The notes beneath the pieces were generated by a model. The model was given only the letters and a program-made list of their open reading frames with translations. It ran no database searches and had not been told where the DNA came from. Source: Pseudomonas urmiensis (GTDB taxonomy: Bacteria; Pseudomonadota; Gammaproteobacteria; Pseudomonadales; Pseudomonadaceae). Taken from it: a stretch of 64,000 nt of DNA. The DNA lies in assembly GCF_014268815.2 (NCBI RefSeq), contig NZ_JABWRE020000002.1:124001-188000 (forward strand), written 5' to 3'. The position numbers and the translations under genes were made by a program. Positions 19,798-29,570 of the stretch are shown here, one piece after another; position 1 is the stretch's first letter; the number at the start of each line of letters is the position of its first letter.

Positions 19798-20058
19798 TCA
19801 GGCGTTGCCTGGCTCGCTGTCGCCGCTCTCGGAATCGGACGGGCTTGGCAGGCGAACCGGACGAGCTGGGACCACGGTCGAGATAGCGTGCTTGTAGACC
19901 ATCTGGCTGACGGTGTTCTTCAGCAGTACCACGAACTGGTCGAAAGATTCGATCGAGCCCTGCAGCTTGATCCCGTTGACCAGATAGATCGAAACCGGGA
20001 CCTTTTCTTTTCTCAAGGTGTTCAAGTAAGGGTCTTGTAGCGAATGCCCTTTTGACAT
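19798..20058 (-). CDS. hfq: RNA chaperone Hfq
   Basis: An 86-aa hexameric Sm-like protein that mediates base pairing of small RNAs with mRNAs. Sm1 ([27 protein letters not shown]) and Sm2 ([10 protein letters not shown]) are intact, including the distal- and proximal-face residues. A short acidic C-terminal tail ([12 protein letters not shown]) follows. The start [13 protein letters not shown] follows ACAGGAG; the longer frame adds an unrelated hydrophobic leader. It lies between miaA and hflX, the widespread gamma-proteobacterial order. Confidence 0.99.
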   Translation of the reverse strand: MSKGHSLQDPYLNTLRKEKVPVSIYLVNGIKLQGSIESFDQFVVLLKNTVSQMVYKHAISTVVPARPVRLPSPSDSESGDSEPGNA

Positions 20059-20150
20059 ATGCCGCACTCCTGTAAGGATCAATAGTAAAAAACACGAAAA
20101 TTCGATAATTACGCCGCCCATTCGCAAGAGTAGACGGCAATTGCAGGGAC

Positions 20151-21122
20151 TCAGCTCAATATGGAGACGGACCCAAGGTATTTCAAGGTGCGGGACAGAT
20201 TGTCGCAGGCCAGGCTATCCAGCCAGTGTACGTCGGACCAGCCGCGCAACCAGGTGAACTGCCGTTTGGCCAGCTGGCGAGTGGCAATGATACCGCGTTC
20301 GCGCATCTCATTCTCATCTAGCTTGCCATCCAGGTAATCCCAGACCTGCCGATACCCCACTGCCCGTATAGACGGCAGCCCCGCGTGCAAGTCACTTCTG
20401 GCGCGCAGCTTTCGGACCTCGTCGACGAAGCCCTGTTCCAGCATCTGCGAAAATCGTAGCGCAATTCGCTGATGCAAAATGTGACGATCTGTAGGAGCAA
20501 TCGCCAGGCTGGCGACAGTATAGGGCAAATGTCCGCCCGCGCCTGCGTCTGCGCCGCTACTTTCGGCCAATTGCCGCTGGCGATGGGCCGTCATGCTCTC
20601 GCCGCTGACCCGATACACTTCCAGCGCTCGGATCAGCCGTTGCGGGTCATTGGGGTGGATGCGTGCAGCCGACTCGGGGTCGACCTCAGCCAACTGCCGG
20701 TGCAGCTCAGCCAGGCCCAACGCACTGGCCTGGGCCTCAAGCTCGGCGCGTACTGCAGGGTCGGCAGCAGGCATGTCAGCCAAGCCATCGATCAACGCCT
20801 TGTAATAAAGCATGGTGCCGCCGACCAATAGCGGGATCTTGCCGCGCGCGGTGATCTCGGCCATGGCGGCCAGGGCATCGGTGCAAAATTGTGCGGCGGA
20901 GTAGCTCTGGGCCGGGTCGATGATGTCGATCAAGCGGTGCGGATAGGCGGCCAATAGCGCCTTGGAAGGCTTGGCGGTGCCGATATCCATGTCGCGGTAG
21001 ACCAGCGCCGAGTCGACACTGATCAACTCGCACGGCAAGACCTTGGTCAGTTCGATAGCAAGGTCGGTCTTGCCGGCCGCTGTCGGGCCCATGAGGAATA
21101 TTGCTGGGGGTTTACCGCTCAT
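20151..21122 (-). CDS. miaA: tRNA dimethylallyltransferase MiaA
   Basis: A 323-aa enzyme that adds dimethylallyl to N6 of A37 in tRNAs reading UNN codons. P-loop GPTAAGKT is at residues 12-19. The substrate-contacting segments [19 protein letters not shown] and [12 protein letters not shown] follow, then [11 protein letters not shown] and [12 protein letters not shown] near the C-terminus. The start [12 protein letters not shown] lies one base after the mutL stop, so the two are coupled. The longer frame runs inside mutL and was rejected. Confidence 0.98.
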   Translation of the reverse strand: MSGKPPAIFLMGPTAAGKTDLAIELTKVLPCELISVDSALVYRDMDIGTAKPSKALLAAYPHRLIDIIDPAQSYSAAQFCTDALAAMAEITARGKIPLLVGGTMLYYKALIDGLADMPAADPAVRAELEAQASALGLAELHRQLAEVDPESAARIHPNDPQRLIRALEVYRVSGESMTAHRQRQLAESSGADAGAGGHLPYTVASLAIAPTDRHILHQRIALRFSQMLEQGFVDEVRKLRARSDLHAGLPSIRAVGYRQVWDYLDGKLDENEMRERGIIATRQLAKRQFTWLRGWSDVHWLDSLACDNLSRTLKYLGSVSILS

Positions 21123-21123
21123 T

Positions 21124-23016
21124 TCATCGACCGCGCAGGAAGAGTTTGTCCAGATCGTCCAGGCCCATCTGGGTCCAGGTCGGTCGACCATGGTTGCACT
21201 GGCCGCTGCGTTCGGTGTTTTCCATGTCACGCAGCAGCGCATTCATCTCGGGAATGGCCAAGCGCCGGTTGGCGCGCACGGCGCCGTGACAGGCCATGGT
21301 GCCGAGCAGCTCGTTGAGGTGCGCCTGGATGCGGTCGCTGGTGCCGTATTCCATCAGGTCTGCCAATACGTCCTGGACCAGGCGATTGGCTTCGGCCTGC
21401 TTGAGCAGTGCCGGAATCTGGCGGATAGCCACGCTTTCCGGCCCCAGGCGCTGCAACTCGAAGCCCAAGCGCTGGAACCACTGCGCATGCTCTTCGGCGC
21501 AATCGGCCTCGCGCTGGCTCAGTGCCAGAGACTCCGGCACCAACAGTGGCTGGCCGCTCAAGCCTTCGCTGGCCATGGCCACCTTGAGCCGCTCGTACAT
21601 GATCCGCTCGTGGGCGGCATGCATGTCCACCAGCACCAGACCGACGGCGTTTTCGGCCAGGATGTAGATGCCTTTGAGCTGAGCCAGGGCATAGCCCAGT
21701 GGCGGTACATCACCCTGGCTTTCGGGCAAGGATGACGGTGCACCGCCAGGCAGTGGCGCGAAGAACTCGCGGTAGGCTGCCTGGGCTTCGGCAACGGGCA
21801 ACGGCTGCGATGGGCGCGGCGTGTACTGATACTGATACCCGGCGCCAGCACCGGAGCTGGAAAACTGCTGCGGTTGTGCCTGCGGCTGTTCCAATACCGG
21901 TGAGGCCAGGCGCATTTCACCTTGCGGGCCAAATTCGCCAGCCTGCTGACCACTGGGCCGGACCATCTCACTGGCCGCCGCCGGGGCCGCCAGCTGGTCT
22001 TCCGGCCGTACATCGGCCAAAGCCCGGTGCAAGGTGCCGTAGAGGAAATCGTGCACTGTGCGGCCTTCGCGAAAGCGCACCTCATGCTTGGTCGGGTGAA
22101 CGTTGACGTCGACGCCGTTGGGCTCAAGCTCAAGGAACAACACGAAGGTCGGGTGGCGGCCATTGAACAGCACATCGCGGTAGGCCTGGCGCACCGCGTG
22201 GGCGACCAGCTTGTCGCGCACGGCGCGGCCGTTGACGAAGAAGTACTGCAAGTCGGCCTGGCTGCGCGAGAACGTCGGCAGGCCAACCCAACCCCACAAG
22301 CGCAAGCCATTGCGCTCGACATCGATCGGCAGCGCCTGCTCAAGAAAGCCCGGGCCACAGATCGCACCGACCCGCCGCGCCCGCGCAATCTCGTCGGGGG
22401 CATCGTGCAGGCTGAGAATGGTCTTGCCGTTGTGGCGCAGGTGGAAGCCGACATCGAATCGAGCCAGGGCCAGACGCCGGATAACTTCCTGAAGATGGTC
22501 GAACTCGGTCTTCTCGGCCTTGAGGAACTTGCGTCGAGCCGGCGTATTGAAGAACAGGTCGCGAACCTCGACCGAGGTGCCCACCGGGTGCGCCGCAGGC
22601 TGCACCCGCGGGGTCATGTCGCGGCCTTCGGTCTCGACCTGCCAGGCCTCGCTGGCATCGGCCGTGCGCGAGGTCAGGGTCAGGCGCGCCACCGAGCTGA
22701 TCGACGCCAGCGCCTCACCCCGAAAGCCCAGGCTCAACACCCCTTCGAGGTCTTCCAGCTCGCGGATCTTGCTGGTGGCATGGCGTGCCAGGGCCAGCGG
22801 CAAGTCATCAGGCGAGATGCCGCTGCCGTTGTCACGCACGCGCAGCAGCTTGACGCCGCCCTGCTCGACCTCGACCTCAATGCGCTTGGCGCCAGAGTCG
22901 AGGCTGTTTTCCAGCAGCTCCTTGGCCACCGAGGCGGGCCGTTCGACCACTTCGCCGGCGGCGATCTGGTTGGCCAGTCGCGGGCTGAGCAACTGGATGC
23001 GCGAACCACCACTCAT
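21124..23016 (-). CDS. mutL: DNA mismatch repair protein MutL
   Basis: A 630-aa ATPase that links MutS mismatch recognition to downstream processing. The GHKL ATPase motifs are intact: [19 protein letters not shown] and [18 protein letters not shown] Pro/Gln-rich linker (about residues 340-430) leads to the C-terminal dimerisation domain. As Pseudomonas lacks MutH, nicking by the MutL C-terminal endonuclease motif [15 protein letters not shown] (a DQHAxxERxxYE-type motif) is expected; it is present with M for Q. It overlaps amiB by four bases. Confidence 0.98.
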   Translation of the reverse strand: MSGGSRIQLLSPRLANQIAAGEVVERPASVAKELLENSLDSGAKRIEVEVEQGGVKLLRVRDNGSGISPDDLPLALARHATSKIRELEDLEGVLSLGFRGEALASISSVARLTLTSRTADASEAWQVETEGRDMTPRVQPAAHPVGTSVEVRDLFFNTPARRKFLKAEKTEFDHLQEVIRRLALARFDVGFHLRHNGKTILSLHDAPDEIARARRVGAICGPGFLEQALPIDVERNGLRLWGWVGLPTFSRSQADLQYFFVNGRAVRDKLVAHAVRQAYRDVLFNGRHPTFVLFLELEPNGVDVNVHPTKHEVRFREGRTVHDFLYGTLHRALADVRPEDQLAAPAAASEMVRPSGQQAGEFGPQGEMRLASPVLEQPQAQPQQFSSSGAGAGYQYQYTPRPSQPLPVAEAQAAYREFFAPLPGGAPSSLPESQGDVPPLGYALAQLKGIYILAENAVGLVLVDMHAAHERIMYERLKVAMASEGLSGQPLLVPESLALSQREADCAEEHAQWFQRLGFELQRLGPESVAIRQIPALLKQAEANRLVQDVLADLMEYGTSDRIQAHLNELLGTMACHGAVRANRRLAIPEMNALLRDMENTERSGQCNHGRPTWTQMGLDDLDKLFLRGR

Positions 23017-24440
23017 TGTTGCGACGCCAGGGTCGTGCCCGGAATATCCAGGTGCTGGCCCACCTTCAGCTCATCAGTCTTGAGGCTGTTGCTGCTGCGC
23101 AGGCTGGCCACGCTGACCTGGTAACGCACGGCGATCATCGCCAGGGTTTCGCCTGGACGCACAGTGTGGTCGCGCGGGCCTTGGGCGATCTTGCCGCTGT
23201 CACGCAACCAGGCAATGTAGGTGCCAGGTGGCGGGCTTTGCTGGAAGTACTGGCGTACGCCGGTATGGATCGAGCGGGCCAAGGCCTGCTGATGGCTCCT
23301 GGTCGCCAGCTTGGCGGCTTCGTTGGCGTTGGAAATGAAGCCGGTCTCGACCAGGATCGAGGGAATATCCGGCGACTTCAACACCATGAAGCCTGCCTGC
23401 TCCACGCGTCGCTTGTGCAGCGAAGTGATGCGCCCCATGTTGCCCAGCACCTTCTGCCCCACATCGAGGCTGGAGCTGAGGGTGGCGGTCATCGACAGGT
23501 CGAGCAGCACGCCCGCGAGCATACGGTCCTTGTCGTCCAGGCTGACGTTGCCCGCGCCACCGATCAGGTCGGAACGGTTTTCGGTGTCTGCCAGCCAGCG
23601 CGCAGTCTCGGACGTAGCACCCCGGTCAGACAGGGCGAACACCGAGGCGCCGAAAGCAGCCTTGGAGGGTGCGGCGTCGGCGTGGATCGAGACGAACAGG
23701 TCGGCGCCCTTCTTGCGGGCGATCTCGGTGCGCTTGCGCAGCGGAATGAAGTAGTCACCGGTGCGCGTCAGTTCGGCCCGATAGCCCTTCTCACTGTTGA
23801 TCTGGCGTTGCAGCTCCTTGGCGATCTGCAACACGATGTCTTTCTCGTGCTGGCCACGCGAACCCGAGGCGCCCGGGTCTTCACCGCCGTGCCCGGCGTC
23901 GATGGCGACCACGATATCGCGCTTGCCGCTTGGCGCCGGTGGCAGCTTGATCGCAGGCTGGGTCGGCGTTACCGGGACAGCCGGAGTGGTAGCCGGGGTT
24001 TGTGCCGGTGGCGGCGTCGGCGTGCTGGCCGCAATGGCATCGGCTTCCTGGTCGTACAAATCGACCACCAGGCGGTTGCCGTATTGGGCATTGGGAGCCA
24101 GGGTGAAGCTTTTCGGCGTGACCGCTTTTTTCAGGTCGACCACCACGCGCAGATCGGTAGGCGTACGCTGGGCCGAACGCACACTGCTGATCGGTGTATT
24201 GGATGTGGAGACGTTGAGCGGCGCGGCCAAGGTCGCACCGTTGATATCGATGACCAGCCGATCCGGCGCGCTCAGGGTGAACACACTGTGCTGCACCGGG
24301 CCGGACAGGTCGAAGACCAGCCGTGTGTTATCTGGCGCGCGCCACAGACGCATGCTCTTGACTTGCGTGGCGGCCAGAGTGTTGACGGTGACCGCTGTGA
24401 GCAGCAGACCGACAACGGCGACCAGTGCGCGTATGCGCAT
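23013..24440 (-). CDS. amiB: N-acetylmuramoyl-L-alanine amidase AmiB
   Basis: A periplasmic zinc amidase that cleaves septal peptidoglycan so daughter cells separate. After a signal peptide ([12 protein letters not shown]) come an AMIN domain (about residues 25-130), a Pro/Thr linker, an amidase_3 domain with zinc-binding [12 protein letters not shown] and [11 protein letters not shown], and a C-terminal LysM domain ([18 protein letters not shown]). The start at 24440 was preferred over the ATG at 24452 because GGGGATAGGT precedes it; the earlier ATG has no Shine-Dalgarno. Overlap with mutL and proximity to tsaE place it in one operon. Confidence 0.96.
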   Translation of the reverse strand: MRIRALVAVVGLLLTAVTVNTLAATQVKSMRLWRAPDNTRLVFDLSGPVQHSVFTLSAPDRLVIDINGATLAAPLNVSTSNTPISSVRSAQRTPTDLRVVVDLKKAVTPKSFTLAPNAQYGNRLVVDLYDQEADAIAASTPTPPPAQTPATTPAVPVTPTQPAIKLPPAPSGKRDIVVAIDAGHGGEDPGASGSRGQHEKDIVLQIAKELQRQINSEKGYRAELTRTGDYFIPLRKRTEIARKKGADLFVSIHADAAPSKAAFGASVFALSDRGATSETARWLADTENRSDLIGGAGNVSLDDKDRMLAGVLLDLSMTATLSSSLDVGQKVLGNMGRITSLHKRRVEQAGFMVLKSPDIPSILVETGFISNANEAAKLATRSHQQALARSIHTGVRQYFQQSPPPGTYIAWLRDSGKIAQGPRDHTVRPGETLAMIAVRYQVSVASLRSSNSLKTDELKVGQHLDIPGTTLASQQ

Positions 24441-24452
24441 ACCTATCCCCAT

Positions 24453-24926
24453 TTACTGTTTGAATTGTTCGGCCAGCGCGGTGCACCAGGCTTCGCCGCG
24501 AGGCCCCTGCGGCGACAGATACAGCGAGCGTCCGCCCGCTTGCGGGCTTATGGTAATGGTCAGGTCAGGCTTTGGCAAAACGCCCGCACCTTTCTGGGGC
24601 CATTCGAACAGGCACAAGGCATCATCCTCGAAGTAATCGCGGATCCCCATGAACTCCAATTCTTCCGGATCGACCAGCCGATACAGGTCGAAGTGGAAAG
24701 CGCGCACCGCGCCAATCTCGTAGGGTTCAACCACGGTGAAGGTCGGACTCTTGACCGGGCCAACATGGCCCAAACCGCGAATCAGGCCGCGCGACAATGT
24801 GGTTTTGCCAGCCCCCAGGTCGCCCTCGAGAAAAATCACGCCATGACCGCCGGTCACCTGGGCCAATTGCCCGCCGAAGGCTACGGTGGCCTCTTCGTCG
24901 GCCAGAAACAGGGTTACACCTGACAC
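24453..24926 (-). CDS. tsaE: tRNA threonylcarbamoyladenosine biosynthesis ATPase TsaE
   Basis: A 157-aa P-loop ATPase that works with TsaB/TsaD to place threonylcarbamoyl on A37 of ANN-decoding tRNAs. Walker A GDLGAGKTT is at about residues 35-43, followed by the switch-like SPTFTVVEPYEIG and HFDLYRL. The start codon is GTG, preceded by GGAGGAG at 8 bp. It overlaps the end of nnrD by 13 bp. Confidence 0.96.
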   Translation of the reverse strand: MSGVTLFLADEEATVAFGGQLAQVTGGHGVIFLEGDLGAGKTTLSRGLIRGLGHVGPVKSPTFTVVEPYEIGAVRAFHFDLYRLVDPEELEFMGIRDYFEDDALCLFEWPQKGAGVLPKPDLTITISPQAGGRSLYLSPQGPRGEAWCTALAEQFKQ

Positions 24927-25774
24927 GCTGAATGCTCCTCCAATAATTCACGAATGACCGGCAGCAGATCACTGGCTGCCAGGCCTCTGCCTTTTACCCC
25001 CAAGCGCTCGCCCGCGCAGGCATGCAGCCAGACGCCCAGGCAAGCCGCCGACCAGGCGTCCAGGCCCTGCGCCAGCAGCGCCGCCAGCACCCCGGTAAGC
25101 ACATCGCCAAGGCCTGCGCCGGCCATCGCAGGATGACCCCGCCCGCACAGCGCCACCTGCCCCGCCGGGTCAGCGACCAGGGTGCCAGCGCCCTTGAGTA
25201 CGCAGATGCTGGCGTATCTGCGCGCCAGCTTACGCGCAGCGCCCGGCCGGTCGGCCTGCACGGCTTCGGTCGACACCCCAAGCAACCGCGCCGCCTCGCC
25301 CGGGTGCGGGGTAAGAATGCTAGCGCTGGGCAGGGCCAAGGGCGTGCGGGCCAGCAGGTTAAGGGCATCGGCGTCCCACACTTGGGGGCGCTCGGCATTG
25401 GCAACTGCCGACAACAAGCTGCGCCCCCAAGCCGCCTGACCCAGGCCAGGGCCTACCACCAGCACCGATGCCCGTTCCAATACGGTCATCAGCTGATTGG
25501 CCGAACTCACGCCCAAGCACATGGTTTCAGGTAGACGAGCCAGGGCTGCGGGCACGTGTTCGGGCCGCGTGGCAATGCTCACCAGGCCAGCCCCACAACG
25601 CAGCGCTGCTTCGCTACTGAGCAACACCGCACCGCCGGTACCCAGGTCGCCTCCGACCACCAGCACGTGGCCAAAGTCACCTTTTTGGGCGTCTGGACGG
25701 CGCGGCGGCAGGCTGGCCAAGCTGGCACGGCTGAGCAGTTTTACCGGGTTGGCAGGGTGTTTGGTCTGGGGCAT
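24914..25774 (-). CDS. nnrD: ADP-dependent (S)-NAD(P)H-hydrate dehydratase
   Basis: Repairs the damaged hydrated cofactors NADHX and NADPHX by ATP/ADP-dependent dehydration. The 286-aa protein has the ribokinase-like fold with VVGGDLGTGGA, the aspartate motif DADALNLLA, ILTPHPGEAARLLG and the nucleotide-binding GAGLGDVLTGVLAALLAQG. It corresponds only to the C-terminal half of E. coli Nnr (YjeF); the epimerase half is absent. The start MPQTKHPANPV was chosen because a perfect TATAAT (minus strand, 25803-25808) would start transcription inside the longer frame. Confidence 0.93.
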   Translation of the reverse strand: MPQTKHPANPVKLLSRASLASLPPRRPDAQKGDFGHVLVVGGDLGTGGAVLLSSEAALRCGAGLVSIATRPEHVPAALARLPETMCLGVSSANQLMTVLERASVLVVGPGLGQAAWGRSLLSAVANAERPQVWDADALNLLARTPLALPSASILTPHPGEAARLLGVSTEAVQADRPGAARKLARRYASICVLKGAGTLVADPAGQVALCGRGHPAMAGAGLGDVLTGVLAALLAQGLDAWSAACLGVWLHACAGERLGVKGRGLAASDLLPVIRELLEEHSACQV

Positions 25775-25802
25775 GGGGTCAAAGGCTCCGATGTCTGGCA
25801 GA

Positions 25803-25808
25803 ATTATA
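25803..25808 (-). promoter_or_regulatory. -10 box of the nnrD-tsaE-amiB-mutL operon
   Basis: A perfect TATAAT on the minus strand, about 29 bp before the chosen nnrD start. No good -35 is seen at 16-18 bp, so the promoter may be activator-dependent or weak. Confidence 0.45.
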
Positions 25809-25837
25809 CGCACCTGAGCCTGTAATGCCTGTCATCC

Positions 25838-26914
25838 ATGTCCGCTTGTACTCCTGACCTCGCCGCGCTGGCCCAATCGATCAAGGATTGGGGCCGTGAA
25901 CTCGGCTTCGCCCATGTCGGTATCGCTGGTGTAGACCTTGGCGAGCATGAGCTGCACCTGCAACGCTGGCTCGACGCGGGCTATCAGGGCGAGATGGACT
26001 ACATGGCTGCGCACGGCAGCAAACGCGCCCATCCCGACCAACTGGTGCCCGGAACCTTGCGTGTGGTCTCGCTGCGCATGGACTACCTGCCCGGCGACAC
26101 GCGCATGGCGCAGTTGCTGGCGCAACCAGACAAAGCCTATATATCGCGCTATGCCCTGGGTCGCGACTACCACAAGCTGGTGCGCAAGCGCGTGCAGCAT
26201 CTGGCCGATCGGGTGCAGCAAGCCATTGGCCCGTTTGGCTTTCGCGCCTTTGTCGACAGTGCCCCGGTGCTGGAGAAAGCCATTGCCGAGCAAGCCGGGC
26301 TAGGCTGGATCGGCAAGAACACCCTGCTGCTCAACCGCAAGGCGGGCAGCTACTTCTTTCTTGCCGAACTGTTCGTCGACCTGCCACTGCCGGTAGATGA
26401 CGCGCAGGTCAGTGAGCACTGTGGGCGTTGCCAGGCATGTCTGGACGTGTGCCCGACCCAGGCGTTTGTCGGGCCCTACGTGCTCGATGCGCGGCGCTGC
26501 ATCTCGTACCTGACCATCGAATTGAAGCAGGCGATACCGGTCGAGCTGCGACCACTGATCGGTAATCGGGTGTTTGGCTGCGATGATTGCCAGATCGTCT
26601 GCCCGTGGAATCGCTTTGCCCGGCCAACCCAGGAGAACGACTTCAAGCCGCGTCATGGCCTGGATAATGCTGAGTTGGCTGCGCTGTTTCTCTGGGACGA
26701 GGCGACCTTCCTGGGCAACACCGAGGGCTCGCCGCTGCGCCGGGCCGGTTATGAGCGCTGGTTGCGCAACCTCGCGGTGGGGCTGGGCAATGCGCCTTCG
26801 ACGATCCCGGTGCTGGAAGCCTTACAGGCGCGCCGCGAGTATCCGTCGGAGCTGGTCAGGGAGCATGTGGAGTGGGCGCTGGCCCAGCATGAGGCGCGCA
26901 CAGCCCCGCTCTGA
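25838..26914 (+). CDS. queG: Epoxyqueuosine reductase QueG
   Basis: A 358-aa cobalamin-dependent iron-sulfur enzyme performing the last step of queuosine synthesis, epoxyqueuosine to queuosine in the wobble position of GUN-decoding tRNAs. Two ferredoxin-type 4Fe-4S sites are visible as CGRCQACLDVCPTQAF and CDDCQIVCPWNRF. A C-terminal HEAT-like region (RWLRNLAVGLGNAPST) follows. It is divergent from nnrD, with 63 bp between the starts. Confidence 0.97.
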   Translation: MSACTPDLAALAQSIKDWGRELGFAHVGIAGVDLGEHELHLQRWLDAGYQGEMDYMAAHGSKRAHPDQLVPGTLRVVSLRMDYLPGDTRMAQLLAQPDKAYISRYALGRDYHKLVRKRVQHLADRVQQAIGPFGFRAFVDSAPVLEKAIAEQAGLGWIGKNTLLLNRKAGSYFFLAELFVDLPLPVDDAQVSEHCGRCQACLDVCPTQAFVGPYVLDARRCISYLTIELKQAIPVELRPLIGNRVFGCDDCQIVCPWNRFARPTQENDFKPRHGLDNAELAALFLWDEATFLGNTEGSPLRRAGYERWLRNLAVGLGNAPSTIPVLEALQARREYPSELVREHVEWALAQHEARTAPL

Positions 26915-26918
26915 ACTC

Positions 26919-26946
26919 ACGCGGGAGCGGGCTCGCCCCGCGATAG
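26919..26946. repeat. Single REP element after queG
   Basis: GCGGGAGCGGGCTCGCCCCGCG is a P. putida-type REP palindrome. It sits in the 49-bp gap between the convergent queG and TRIC-like genes. Confidence 0.65.
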
Positions 26947-26963
26947 AATCGGCACTGACGAAA

Positions 26964-27575
26964 TCACTGCTGGTCGTTGTAGTGGAACTTGGGCATTTCC
27001 CAATGGAAACGAATCGCCAGCAAACGCACCAGAAACCCGCCAAACAAGGTCAGCAGCATCGCCTGCTCCGCTGGCACCTGGAAGTGCACGCAGCCCAGGT
27101 AGAACCACGCAGCGGCAAACGACACGCTGGCATACAGCTCTCGGCGGAACACCAAGGGAATGTCGTTACAGAAGATATCCCGCAGGATGCCGCCAAACAC
27201 CCCAGTGATCACCCCGCTGATCGAGGCCACCAGCATGCCCTGACCCATTTCCAGCGCGGTCATGCAGCCAATCAGGGTAAAGGCCACCAGCCCCAGCGCA
27301 TCGAGTACCAGGAACAGCGAACGCAGGTGGCGCATCAACGGCGCGATGAAGATGGTCAGCAGCGCGGCGAAGCTGGTCAGTACCAGGTACTCGGGGTGCT
27401 TCACCCAGGTCAACGGGTAGTGCCCGAGCAGCACATCGCGCACCGAACCGCCACCCAGGGCAGTCACGCACGCGATTAGCACCACTCCAAACCAGTCCAT
27501 CCCGCGACGACCGGCAGACAAGGCACCGGTCATGGCTTCGGCGGTAATGGCGATGAGGTAGAGCATCAACAACAT
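26964..27575 (-). CDS. TRIC-type (UPF0126/YadS) cation channel family membrane protein
   Basis: A 203-aa inner-membrane protein with about seven hydrophobic segments arranged as an internal repeat. Each half carries a GGxxRDxL-type motif (GGGSVRDVLLG and GGILRDIFCND), the hallmark of the UPF0126/prokaryotic TRIC family. Characterised bacterial TRIC proteins are homotrimeric potassium-permeable channels; its role in Pseudomonas is unknown. It is monocistronic and convergent with queG. Confidence 0.87.
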   Translation of the reverse strand: MLLMLYLIAITAEAMTGALSAGRRGMDWFGVVLIACVTALGGGSVRDVLLGHYPLTWVKHPEYLVLTSFAALLTIFIAPLMRHLRSLFLVLDALGLVAFTLIGCMTALEMGQGMLVASISGVITGVFGGILRDIFCNDIPLVFRRELYASVSFAAAWFYLGCVHFQVPAEQAMLLTLFGGFLVRLLAIRFHWEMPKFHYNDQQ

Positions 27576-27638
27576 GGTGGCTGTCCGTGCAGGAAAGGCG
27601 CGCAGTCTACCCAGTTGTTCGGAGCACCAAAAGAGGGC

Positions 27639-27658
27639 GCGCCGAGTCTGATCGGCGC
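27639..27658 (-). terminator. Hairpin after orn
   Basis: GCGCCGA and TCGGCGC form a 7-bp stem with a 6-base loop, 10 bp past the orn stop. On the minus strand GCCCTCTTTT follows. A plausible but imperfect terminator. Confidence 0.45.
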
Positions 27659-27667
27659 ACGCGATGC

Positions 27668-28210
27668 TCAGACCTTGATGAAGTGCTCGCGGTAGTGACG
27701 CAGCTCGGCGATCGACTCGCGAATATCGTCCAGGGCCAGGTGCGTGCTGCCCTTCTTGAAGCTGTCACGCACATCCGGCGCCCAGCGCGCGGCGAGCTCC
27801 TTGAGTGTGGAGACGTCGAGGTTGCGGTAGTGGAAATAGCTTTCCAGGGTTTTCATGTGGCGATACAGGAAGCGCCGGTCCTGGCAGATGCTGTTGCCAC
27901 AGATCGGCGACTTGCCCTTAGGCACCCATTGTTCGAGGAACTTGACGGTTACAGCCTCGGCCTCGGCCATGCTGATGCGGCTTTCGCGCACGCGCTGGGT
28001 CAGACCGGAGGCGCCGTGGGTGCGGGTGTTCCACTCATCCATGCGCGCCAGCACTTCATCGCTGTGGTGGATGGCGATCACCGGGCCTTCGGCCAAGGTA
28101 TTGAGGTTGCTGTCGGTGACGATGGTGGCCATCTCGATGATGACGTCGTTGTCCGGATCCAGACCGGTCATTTCCAGATCGATCCAGATCAGGTTCTGTG
28201 TGTTGTCCAT
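27668..28210 (-). CDS. orn: Oligoribonuclease
   Basis: A 180-aa DEDDh 3'-5' exonuclease that degrades 2-5-mer RNA to mononucleotides, including pGpG from c-di-GMP turnover. The exonuclease I motif is [10 protein letters not shown] near the N-terminus, with the later conserved [18 protein letters not shown]. The start [14 protein letters not shown] was chosen over a nine-residue extension that lacks conservation. It is divergent from rsgA across about 145 bp, the usual Pseudomonas pairing. Confidence 0.98.
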   Translation of the reverse strand: MDNTQNLIWIDLEMTGLDPDNDVIIEMATIVTDSNLNTLAEGPVIAIHHSDEVLARMDEWNTRTHGASGLTQRVRESRISMAEAEAVTVKFLEQWVPKGKSPICGNSICQDRRFLYRHMKTLESYFHYRNLDVSTLKELAARWAPDVRDSFKKGSTHLALDDIRESIAELRHYREHFIKV

Positions 28211-28355
28211 GAAGGCGCTCCTCGAATAGGCCATCATCTTACCCTAGCGGCCAATGTCGATGCAGTCGCGAGCAAAAAGGTAACCGGATGGCACACAGGT
28301 GGAGCGTGCTAAACTGCCAGCCGTTTTCTTTCTGCCCCGCCAACACGGAACCTTC

Positions 28356-29387
28356 ATGGCCAAACGCCAGCTCAATCGCCGCCAGAACTGGCGCATCGAA
28401 AAAATCCAGGGCGAGCGCGCCGCACGCGCAGCCAAACGCGAGCAACATGCCTTGCAGGAACTGGAGGGTGGCGACCTGGGGCCCGAGCAATTTGGCCTGG
28501 TAATCGCCCACTTTGGCGTACAGGTCGAGGTCGAGGCGCAGGACGGCGAAGTCGCCGGGCAGATCTTCCGCTGCCACCTGCGGGCCAACCTGCCGGCACT
28601 GGTCACCGGTGACCGAGTGGTTTGGCGCGCGGGCAACCAAGGAATTGGCGTCATCGTCGCGCAGTTGCCGCGCAGCACCGAGCTGTGTCGGCCAAACAAC
28701 CACGGCCAGCTCAAGCCGGTGGCGGCCAACGTCGACCTGATCGTAATCGTCTTCGCCCCGGCCCCCGAGCCCCACGCCAACCTGATCGACCGCTACTTGG
28801 TAGCCGCCGAGCATGCCGGCATCCGCCCCTTGCTGCTGCTGAACAAGGCCGACCTGGTCAACGAGGAAAACGGCCCAGGGCTGAACGCCCTGCTTGAGGT
28901 CTATCGCGACCTGGGTTATCCACTGCTAGAAGTTTCCGCGCATCAAGGCGATGGCATGCAGCGCCTGCAAGAGCTGCTCGATGGCCACACCAGTGTGTTC
29001 GTCGGCCAGTCTGGCGTGGGTAAGTCCTCGCTGGTCAACAGCCTGTTGCCCGCCGCCCAAACCCGCGTGGGCGATCTTTCCGAGTGGTCCGGACAAGGCA
29101 CGCACACCACCACCACCGCCCGCCTCTATCACTTTCCCAATGGCGGCGACCTGATCGACTCACCGGGCATCCGTGAGTTCGGCCTAGTGCACGTCAGCCG
29201 CGATGATGTCGAAGCAGGCTTCATCGAATTCAGCGACCTGCTCGGCAACTGCCGCTTCCGCGACTGCAAACACGACCGCGAGCCTGGCTGCGCACTGCTC
29301 AAGGCGTTGGACGAAGGGCGGATCAAGCCGCAGCGGATGCACAGCTATCGCTCGATCATCGCCAGCTTGAGTGAAGATACCTACTAG
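28356..29387 (+). CDS. rsgA: Ribosome small-subunit biogenesis GTPase RsgA
   Basis: A 343-aa circularly permuted GTPase that checks late 30S assembly. A basic N-terminus ([16 protein letters not shown]) leads into an OB-fold. The G domain runs in the order G4 (LLNKADLV), G1 ([15 protein letters not shown]) and G3 (DSPGIREF). A C-terminal zinc knuckle ([14 protein letters not shown]) follows. The start [16 protein letters not shown] was preferred to a 19-residue upstream extension. Confidence 0.97.
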   Translation: MAKRQLNRRQNWRIEKIQGERAARAAKREQHALQELEGGDLGPEQFGLVIAHFGVQVEVEAQDGEVAGQIFRCHLRANLPALVTGDRVVWRAGNQGIGVIVAQLPRSTELCRPNNHGQLKPVAANVDLIVIVFAPAPEPHANLIDRYLVAAEHAGIRPLLLLNKADLVNEENGPGLNALLEVYRDLGYPLLEVSAHQGDGMQRLQELLDGHTSVFVGQSGVGKSSLVNSLLPAAQTRVGDLSEWSGQGTHTTTTARLYHFPNGGDLIDSPGIREFGLVHVSRDDVEAGFIEFSDLLGNCRFRDCKHDREPGCALLKALDEGRIKPQRMHSYRSIIASLSEDTY

Positions 29388-29467
29388 ATTTCCGTAGGAA
29401 AAACTACCGACGCAAGTAGGACGGCTCTCGTTTAATCGTCAGCTATTGTTCCGCCCCGGTCTTTCCT

Positions 29468-29493
29468 TGATGGTCATGGCTCAAGCCTCATCA
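29468..29493 (+). promoter_or_regulatory. Leader hairpin before the small upstream ORF
   Basis: TGATG/CATCA enclose an inner GGCT/AGCC stem. The 3' arm abuts the GGGAAGAG ribosome-binding region of the 20-codon ORF at 29508, so folding could influence its translation. Confidence 0.35.
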
Positions 29494-29507
29494 GGGAAGA
29501 GCCGACT

Positions 29508-29570
29508 ATGACCTCCACACCCGCAACATTCGCAAAGCGCCCCGCCCTCCATCAAGGAGGGCCTAGCTGA
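29508..29570 (+). CDS. Putative 20-aa upstream peptide coupled to the TIR-like gene
   Basis: ATG to TGA encodes MTSTPATFAKRPALHQGGPS, below the usual ORF length cut-off. A GGGAAGAG purine stretch lies about 7-14 bases upstream. Its stop overlaps the start of the next gene by one base (TGATG), and that gene's own AAGGAGG lies inside this ORF. The geometry suggests a translated leader that couples expression, but coding status is inferred from position only. Confidence 0.4.
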   Translation: MTSTPATFAKRPALHQGGPS

